Assembly (NCBI RefSeq): GCF_030816075.1
Contig: NZ_JAUSXO010000001.1
Location: 744,001 to 808,000 of the forward strand
Direction: 5' to 3'
Source of the DNA: Arthrobacter agilis
Lineage (GTDB): Bacteria > Actinomycetota > Actinomycetes > Actinomycetales > Micrococcaceae
DNA: 64,000 bases
In this document: piece by piece, positions 58,497 through 64,000 of the stretch
Layout of the letters: each line of letters starts with the position of its first letter
Position numbering within the stretch: position 1 is the first letter of the stretch
The notes under the pieces: generated by a model
Seen by the model: only the letters and a program-made list of their open reading frames with translations
Databases searched by the model: none
Told to the model about the DNA's origin: nothing
Position numbers and translations under genes: made by a program

Positions 58497-58502
58497 CCCG
58501 CC

Positions 58503-58508
58503 ATAATC
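58503..58508 (-). promoter_or_regulatory. Putative leaderless -10 box of acyltransferase-like gene
   Basis: GATTAT on the minus strand, then GGCGGG, then ATG 58496. Confidence 0.35.
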
Positions 58509-58593
58509 CCACAGGCACCCCCGCCCTCCCTGTGCCCGTCGAGTCCCCCGCCGCGTCCCCGGCGGGGCCCGTACCACCCGGCACCGCGCGAAC

Positions 58594-58609
58594 GGGTAAC
58601 GTTTTACCC
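58594..58609 (+). promoter_or_regulatory. dapA: Leaderless -10 and overlapping palindrome of dapA
   Basis: TAACGT (58597-58602) ends 7 nt before ATG 58610. It lies inside the inverted repeat GGGTAA-CGTT-TTACCC (58594-58609). No ribosome site is present, so leaderless initiation with a possible overlapping operator is inferred. Confidence 0.5.
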
Positions 58610-59560
58610 ATGGCTGACACCCCCTCGCGCACCCTCCCGTTCGGTTCCCTCGTCACGGCGATGGTCACGCCGTTCACCGCCGACGGCGCCGTCGACTTCG
58701 ACGCCACCGCCGCCCTCGCGACCCGCCTCGTCGACGACGGCTGCGACGGGCTGGTGGTCTCCGGCACCACGGGGGAGACCTCCACCCTGGAGGATTCCGA
58801 GAAGGAGGACCTCTACCGCGTGGTCGCCGAGACGGTGGGGGACCGGGCGCGCGTGATCGCGGGCACGGGCACCAATCACACGTCGCACTCCGTCGAGATG
58901 GCGCGGCGGGCCGAGCGGGCCGGCGCCCACGCGCAGCTCGTCGTGACGCCGTATTACAACAAGCCCACCCAGTCCGGCGTGCTGGCCCACTTCGAGGCCG
59001 TCGCCGCGGCCGGCGACCTGCCGATCATGGTCTACGACATCCCCGGCCGGTCCGGGATCCCGATCACCACCGAGACGATGCTCCGCCTCGCCGAGAACCC
59101 GAAGATCGGCGCCCTGAAGGACGCGAAGGCCGATTTCGCCGCCATCACCCGGGTCCTCGCCGCCACCGACCTCGACGTCTACGCCGGCGACGACGGGCTC
59201 ACCCTGCCGTGGATGGCCGCCGGGGCCGTCGGCGTCGTCAGCGTCAGCGCGCACGTCGCCACCCGCGGCTTCCGGGCCCTCGTCGACGCGGCGGCCGCGG
59301 GCGACTTCGCGGAGGCACGCCGGATCCACTTCGAGCTGGACCCCGTGGTCCGCGCGGTGATGACGCACATCCCGGGCGCGGTCTCCGCGAAGCACATCCT
59401 GCACCTGCAGGGCGTGCTGCCCAACGCCCTCGTCCGCCTGCCCCTCGTCGGGGCCGAGCCGCACGAACTCGAGGCGGTCCTCGCCGACCTCGCCGCCGCC
59501 GGCTGGGACCTCACCTCCGAGGGCGTACGGCAGGACGCACGGCAGGGCGCACGCGCGTGA
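58610..59560 (+). CDS. dapA: 4-hydroxy-tetrahydrodipicolinate synthase
   Basis: A 316-residue DapA. GSLVTAMVTPFTADGAVDFDATAALATRLVDDG opens the barrel; GTTGETSTL binds substrate, YDIPGRSGIPIT holds the catalytic Tyr, and the Schiff-base Lys lies in IGALKDAKAD (about residue 170). It condenses pyruvate with aspartate semialdehyde. The ATG at 58610 is the family start and has a TANNNT box 7 nt upstream with no ribosome site. Its stop overlaps the rnj start by 4 nt, as in M. tuberculosis where the two genes are adjacent. Confidence 0.94.
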   Translation: MADTPSRTLPFGSLVTAMVTPFTADGAVDFDATAALATRLVDDGCDGLVVSGTTGETSTLEDSEKEDLYRVVAETVGDRARVIAGTGTNHTSHSVEMARRAERAGAHAQLVVTPYYNKPTQSGVLAHFEAVAAAGDLPIMVYDIPGRSGIPITTETMLRLAENPKIGALKDAKADFAAITRVLAATDLDVYAGDDGLTLPWMAAGAVGVVSVSAHVATRGFRALVDAAAAGDFAEARRIHFELDPVVRAVMTHIPGAVSAKHILHLQGVLPNALVRLPLVGAEPHELEAVLADLAAAGWDLTSEGVRQDARQGARA

Positions 59561-61254
59561 GCGACGCCGCCGGCACCGCCGCCCTGCGCAACCCGCCCCC
59601 GGCCCTCGAGCCGGGCACCCTGCGGGTGGTGCCCCTCGGCGGCATCGGTGAGATCGGCCGGAACATGACGGTCTTCGAGATCGGCGGGAAGCTCCTGATC
59701 GTCGACTGCGGCGTGCTCTTCCCCGAGGAGAACCAGCCCGGCGTGGACCTGATCCTGCCCGACTTCTCCTATCTCGAGGACCGGCTCGACGACGTCGTCG
59801 GTCTGGTCCTCACGCACGGCCACGAGGACCACATCGGGGCGGTCCCGTACCTCCTGCGGCTCAAGGCGGACATCCCGGTCATCGGCTCGCAGCTCACGCT
59901 CGCGCTCGTGGAGGCGAAGCTGCAGGAGCACCGCATCCGCCCGTACACGCTCACCGTCTCGGAGGGCCAGATCGAGCAGCTCGGCCCGTTCGAGTGCGAG
60001 TTCGTCGCCGTCAACCACTCCATCCCGGACGCCCTCGCCGTGTTCCTCCGCACCGAGGCCGGCACGGTCCTGCACACGGGCGACTTCAAGATGGACCAGG
60101 TGCCCCTCGACGGCCGGATCACCGACCTGCGGGCCTTCGCCCGCCTCGGCGAGGAGGGCGTCGACCTGTTCCTGGTCGACTCCACGAACGCGGACGTCCC
60201 CGGCTTCACGACGGCGGAACGCGAGATCGGCCCCGTCCTGGAGCACCTGTTCGGACAGGTGCGCAAGCGCATCATCGTCGCGTCCTTCTCCTCCCACGTG
60301 CACCGGGTGCAGCAGGTGCTCGACGCCGCGCACGCCCACGGCCGCTTCGTCTGCTTCGCGGGCCGGTCGATGGTGCGCAACATGGCCATCGCCGAGAAGC
60401 TCGGCTACCTGAGGGTCCCGGACGGCATCCTCGTGGACATCAGGAACGTGGACGACCTGCCCGACGACCGCGTGGTCCTCATGTCCACCGGGTCCCAGGG
60501 CGAACCCATGGCGGCGCTCTCCCGGATGGCCAACGGCGACCACCGCATCACGGTCGGCGAGGGCGACACCGTGATCCTGGCGTCGTCGCTGATCCCCGGC
60601 AATGAGAACGCCGTGTTCCGCGTCATCAACGGGCTGCTCAAGCTCGGCGCCGACGTGATCCACAAGGGCAACGCCAAGGTGCACGTGTCCGGCCACGCGG
60701 CAGCCGGAGAACTGCTCTACTGCTACAACATCCTCCGCCCGCGGAACGTCATGCCCGTCCATGGCGAGACACGCCACCTCATCGCCAACGGCAGGCTGGC
60801 GCAGCAGACCGGCGTGCCCGCGTCGAACGTGCTGCTGACCGAGGACGGCTCCGTGGTCGACCTCGTGGACGGGACGGCCCGCGTGGTCGGCGCGGTGGAG
60901 TGCGGCTACGTCTACGTGGACGGCTCCAGCGTCGGCGAGATCACGGACGCCGACCTCAAGGACCGCCGCATCCTCGGCGAGGAGGGCTTCATCTCGATCA
61001 TCACGGTCGTCAACCGCACCACGGGCAAGATCGTCTCCGGGCCGGACATCCACGCGCGCGGGTTCGCCGAGGACGACTCCGTCTTCGACGAGATCACCCC
61101 GAAGATCAGCGCCGCCCTCGAGGAGGCCGTGACGAACACCACGGACCACACGACCTACCAGCTGCAGCAGGTGGTCCGGCGCACCATCGGCACCTGGGTC
61201 AATCGTCGCTACCGCAGGCGACCCATGATCATCCCGGTGGTCCTCGAGGCCTGA
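59557..61254 (+). CDS. rnj: Ribonuclease J
   Basis: A 565-residue metallo-beta-lactamase/beta-CASP ribonuclease. The zinc motif is LTHGHEDHIGA (about residues 86-96), followed by HSIPDALA and VLHTGDFKMD; the beta-CASP part has STNADVPGFT, SFSSHVHRVQQ and MPVHGETRHL, and a C-terminal dimerisation domain ends the protein. It has endo- and 5'-exonuclease activity in rRNA processing and mRNA decay. The GTG start overlaps the dapA stop (GTGA). No good terminator was found before ftsK. Confidence 0.94.
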   Translation: MSDAAGTAALRNPPPALEPGTLRVVPLGGIGEIGRNMTVFEIGGKLLIVDCGVLFPEENQPGVDLILPDFSYLEDRLDDVVGLVLTHGHEDHIGAVPYLLRLKADIPVIGSQLTLALVEAKLQEHRIRPYTLTVSEGQIEQLGPFECEFVAVNHSIPDALAVFLRTEAGTVLHTGDFKMDQVPLDGRITDLRAFARLGEEGVDLFLVDSTNADVPGFTTAEREIGPVLEHLFGQVRKRIIVASFSSHVHRVQQVLDAAHAHGRFVCFAGRSMVRNMAIAEKLGYLRVPDGILVDIRNVDDLPDDRVVLMSTGSQGEPMAALSRMANGDHRITVGEGDTVILASSLIPGNENAVFRVINGLLKLGADVIHKGNAKVHVSGHAAAGELLYCYNILRPRNVMPVHGETRHLIANGRLAQQTGVPASNVLLTEDGSVVDLVDGTARVVGAVECGYVYVDGSSVGEITDADLKDRRILGEEGFISIITVVNRTTGKIVSGPDIHARGFAEDDSVFDEITPKISAALEEAVTNTTDHTTYQLQQVVRRTIGTWVNRRYRRRPMIIPVVLEA

Positions 61255-61338
61255 CCCGGGCACCCCGCGGACCCCCGCCGGTACCGGGCCCCTCCCCGGC
61301 AGGAGGCCGAAATCCGCCGCTTCGGGGACGCCGTCCGG

Positions 61339-61344
61339 TACCGT
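61339..61344 (+). promoter_or_regulatory. Putative leaderless -10 box of ftsK
   Basis: TACCGT, then GAAGACC (7 nt), then ATG 61352. GAAG could also act as a weak ribosome site. Confidence 0.35.
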
Positions 61345-61351
61345 GAAGACC

Positions 61352-64000
61352 ATGGCCACTCGAACTTCCCCTGCCCCGCGGGGCCAGCAGCAGACCCGCG
61401 GCAGGGGAGCGTCCGCCGCTGCCGGGACCTCCCGCGGCAAGGCCCCCGCGAAGGGGACCGCCCGCACGCCGGCCAAGACCCGGCCGATCCAGGCCCCCCC
61501 GGAACCGCAGCACGAGGACCACCTCGCCTTCCCGCTCCGGGCGGTCCAGGCGGTCTGGATGGGCCTGGCCCGCGTCGTCGGGTCCGGCGTCCGCGCCTTC
61601 GGCCACACCGCGAACCCCGAGCGGGAGCTGCGGCGCGACGGTTCCGGCCTGTTCCTCCTGATCCTCGCCCTCGCCGTCGCCGCCGTCGAGTGGTGGGCGC
61701 TGGGCGGCACACCGGCGGACATCGTGCACGCCGCCGCCGGCGGGACCTTCGGCTGGATTGCCCTGCTCGTCCCGTTCCTCCTCGGCATCGGCGCCGTGCG
61801 CCTGTTCCGGTACCCCGAGCGCCACCGCGCCAACAACCGCATCGCGATCGGCCTGCTCGTCATCCTCTTCGCCGGCTCGGGGATCGCGCACCTCGTCGGC
61901 GGCCGGCCGGGCCTGTCCGACGGCCTCGACGCGCTGTGGCGCGCGGGCGGCGTGGTGGGCTTCCTCGTCGCCGGGCCCCTCAGCAGCGTCCTCACCGCCT
62001 GGCCGGTCGGCCTCCTGCTCGCCGTCGCGGCCTTCATCGGCCTCCTGATCGTCACCGCGACGCCCTTCCGCCACATCCCTGCCCGCCTGCGCACGCTCTA
62101 CGAGCACCTGATGGGCCAGGACCCCGACGACGCCGCGCACCGCCGCGACGACGGCCACGACCAGAGCTATCTCTACGAGACACACGGCGCCACGGCGAAG
62201 CCGGAGCCGAAGAAGCGCAAGCGCCTGTTCGGCAAGGACAAGGAGGACGCCCCCTTCGACGCCGAGCACGACGCCGACCAGGGCGGCTTCGTGGGCGACG
62301 AGGCCTTCGAGCGCGCCGTCATCGAGGACGAGGAACGCCGGGCCCGCGAGGCCGAGGCCGCGGTGCCGCCCGGCGTGCGGCGCCCCACGAAGCAGGAACT
62401 CGCCGCCGAGGAGCTCAAGCGGTCCGCCGCGCACCGCCTCCCCGCCGCCGAGGCCCCCGAACGCGCCCCGGAGGGTGCCACGGAGGCCATCGACGTGGTC
62501 CCGGCCGCGAAGGCGCTGATCGTCCCCTCCACGCCGGTGCAGCCGCAGGTCCCGCCGACGCCCATCCCGCAGCGCACCGAGCAGCTGCAGCTCGCCGGCG
62601 ACGTCGCCTACACGCTGCCGCCGTCGGACTACCTGCCGGCCGGCACCCCGCCGAAGGAGCGCTCGGAGGCCAACGACGCCGTCGTCGCCGCGCTCACGCA
62701 CACGCTGGACCAGTTCAACGTCGACGCCAAGGTGACGGGGTTCTCGCGCGGCCCCACGGTGACGCGCTACGAGATCGAACTCGCCCCGGGCACCAAGGTG
62801 GAGCGCGTCACCGCCCTGTCGAAGAACATCTCCTACGCCGTCGCCAGTTCCGACGTGCGCATCCTCTCGCCCATCCCCGGCAAGTCGGCCATCGGCATCG
62901 AGATCCCGAACACGGACCGCGAGACCGTATCGCTCGGCGACGTCCTGCGCTCCGGGAACGCCCGCAAGACCGAACACCCGATGGTCATGGGCGTCGGCAA
63001 GGACGTCGAGGGCGGGTTCGTCGTCGCGAACCTCGCCAAGATGCCGCACCTCCTCGTGGCCGGTGCCACCGGTGCGGGCAAGTCCTCCTTCGTGAACTCG
63101 ATGATCACCTCCATCCTCATGCGGTCCACGCCCGACGAGGTGCGCATGGTCATGGTGGACCCGAAGCGCGTGGAGCTGACGGCCTACGAGGGCGTGCCGC
63201 ACCTCATCACGCCGATCATCACCAACCCCAAGAAGGCCGCCGAGGCGCTGCAGTGGGTGGTCCGCGAGATGGACACCCGCTACGACGACCTCGCGAACTT
63301 CGGCTACAAGCACATCGACGACTTCAACAAGGCCGTCCGGAACGGCAAGGTCGTCCCGCCGGAGGGCTCCAAGCGCGTCGTCCGCCCCTACCCGTACCTC
63401 CTGGTCATCGTGGACGAGCTCGCCGACCTCATGATGGTCGCGCCGCGAGACGTCGAGGACTCCATCGTGAGGATCACGCAGCTCGCGCGCGCCGCCGGCA
63501 TCCACCTCGTCCTCGCGACCCAGCGCCCGTCGGTGGACGTCGTCACCGGCCTGATCAAGGCCAACGTCCCCTCCCGCATGGCGTTCGCCACGTCCTCCGT
63601 CACCGACTCCCGCGTGGTGCTCGACCAGCCCGGCGCCGAGAAGCTGATCGGCCAGGGCGACGCCCTGTTCCTGCCGATGGGCGCCTCCAAGCCCATGCGC
63701 GTGCAGGGTGCCTGGGTCACGGAGTCCGAGATCCACCGCGTCGTGGAGCACGTGAAGGGCCAGCTGCAGGCCACCTACCGCGAGGACGTCGCCGTCGAGG
63801 CGCCGAAGAAGCAGATCGACGACGACATCGGGGACGACCTCGAGGTCCTGCTGCAGGCCACCGAGCTCGTCGTCACCACGCAGTTCGGCTCCACCTCCAT
63901 GCTGCAGCGCAAGCTCCGCGTGGGCTTCGCGAAGGCGGGGCGCCTCATGGACCTCCTCGAGTCCCGCGGCGTCGTCGGTCCCTCGGAGGGGTCGAAGGCA
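61352..64000 (+). CDS. ftsK: DNA translocase FtsK/SpoIIIE, first 883 codons
   Basis: The gene runs past the window end without a stop. A basic lead of about 60 residues is followed by four or five helices (about residues 95-235), a charged linker (to about 420) and the motor domain. FSRGPTVTRYEIELAPG begins the alpha part; Walker A is LVAGATGAGKSSFVNS and Walker B LLVIVDELADLMMV. The last visible residues (VVTTQFGSTSMLQRKLRVGFAKAGRLMDLLESRGVVGP) belong to the gamma winged-helix domain that reads KOPS-type sequences. It pumps DNA at the division septum for chromosome dimer resolution. Confidence 0.94.
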   Translation, partial: MATRTSPAPRGQQQTRGRGASAAAGTSRGKAPAKGTARTPAKTRPIQAPPEPQHEDHLAFPLRAVQAVWMGLARVVGSGVRAFGHTANPERELRRDGSGLFLLILALAVAAVEWWALGGTPADIVHAAAGGTFGWIALLVPFLLGIGAVRLFRYPERHRANNRIAIGLLVILFAGSGIAHLVGGRPGLSDGLDALWRAGGVVGFLVAGPLSSVLTAWPVGLLLAVAAFIGLLIVTATPFRHIPARLRTLYEHLMGQDPDDAAHRRDDGHDQSYLYETHGATAKPEPKKRKRLFGKDKEDAPFDAEHDADQGGFVGDEAFERAVIEDEERRAREAEAAVPPGVRRPTKQELAAEELKRSAAHRLPAAEAPERAPEGATEAIDVVPAAKALIVPSTPVQPQVPPTPIPQRTEQLQLAGDVAYTLPPSDYLPAGTPPKERSEANDAVVAALTHTLDQFNVDAKVTGFSRGPTVTRYEIELAPGTKVERVTALSKNISYAVASSDVRILSPIPGKSAIGIEIPNTDRETVSLGDVLRSGNARKTEHPMVMGVGKDVEGGFVVANLAKMPHLLVAGATGAGKSSFVNSMITSILMRSTPDEVRMVMVDPKRVELTAYEGVPHLITPIITNPKKAAEALQWVVREMDTRYDDLANFGYKHIDDFNKAVRNGKVVPPEGSKRVVRPYPYLLVIVDELADLMMVAPRDVEDSIVRITQLARAAGIHLVLATQRPSVDVVTGLIKANVPSRMAFATSSVTDSRVVLDQPGAEKLIGQGDALFLPMGASKPMRVQGAWVTESEIHRVVEHVKGQLQATYREDVAVEAPKKQIDDDIGDDLEVLLQATELVVTTQFGSTSMLQRKLRVGFAKAGRLMDLLESRGVVGPSEGSKA

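Noticed and set aside
59179-62094. 971-codon minus-strand frame opposite dapA, rnj and ftsK
   Set aside because: No motif; dapA and rnj on the plus strand have all catalytic residues.

Overview
The window is a GC-rich (roughly 70 % by eye), densely coded stretch of an actinobacterial chromosome. The core gene order (dxr-M50 protease-ispG, proS, rimP-nusA-ylxR-infB-rbfA, truB, ribF, rpsO, pnp-M16 peptidase, dapB, dapA, rnj, ftsK) is the one known from Mycobacterium tuberculosis and relatives. Protein details (IspG and PNPase N-termini, paired LytS/LytT and symporter genes, DUF222-HNH protein) look most like Arthrobacter-type Micrococcaceae; that genus-level guess is inference. No rRNA, tRNA, CRISPR array, prophage or insertion sequence was recognised. 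Assignments rest on reading motifs and gene order; no database search was run.

Layout. 1-6.3 kb: end of a DivIVA-domain gene, then two divergent uptake units. A minus-strand operon encodes a LytS-type kinase, LytTR regulator, small membrane protein and sodium:solute symporter; a plus-strand DUF485-actP pair follows, with actP carrying a frameshift. 6.3-21.5 kb: a catabolic island with TetR and Lrp regulators, branched-chain 2-oxoacid dehydrogenase E1a-E1b-E2, an SRPBCC protein, a GNAT, a second TetR, then acyl-CoA carboxylase (two subunits), acyl-CoA dehydrogenase, CoA-transferase A/B, MaoC hydratase and CitE-type lyase. This matches the gene content of the M. tuberculosis bkdABC-citE-maoC-fadE19-accA1-accD1-scoBA region and should carry leucine/isovalerate carbon to acetyl-CoA and acetoacetate. 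21.5-23.3 kb: a short repeat tract and a DUF222-HNH endonuclease gene.

23.5-50.2 kb: the conserved housekeeping block for isoprenoid precursors, site-2 protease, prolyl-tRNA synthetase, transcription elongation and translation initiation, pseudouridine synthase, FAD synthesis, S15 and PNPase. Inserted into it, between the M50 protease and ispG, are a SatD-like HTH protein, a small membrane protein and a YCII protein. The SatD-like gene has a promoter-overlapping operator. An APH(6)/Hur-like kinase and a DUF4439 protein sit between proS and rimP. 50.2-56.0 kb: molybdenum-cofactor genes (moaD, moaA, moeA, moaC, mog, moaE) around a membrane-anchored sulfite-oxidase-like enzyme; moeA is also frameshifted. 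56.0-64.0 kb: dapB, a membrane protein, an acyltransferase-like membrane protein, dapA, rnj and the first 883 codons of ftsK.

Regulatory reading. At least thirteen genes have a TANNNT-like -10 hexamer exactly 6-7 nt before the start codon, which suggests much leaderless transcription. A perfect TGTGA-N6-TCACA site precedes the bkd operon and a one-mismatch copy precedes DUF485-actP, pointing to shared CRP/GlxR-type control of acetate and branched-chain catabolism. The accD1-citE operon has twin GTTA-N8-TAAC palindromes facing its divergent TetR gene.
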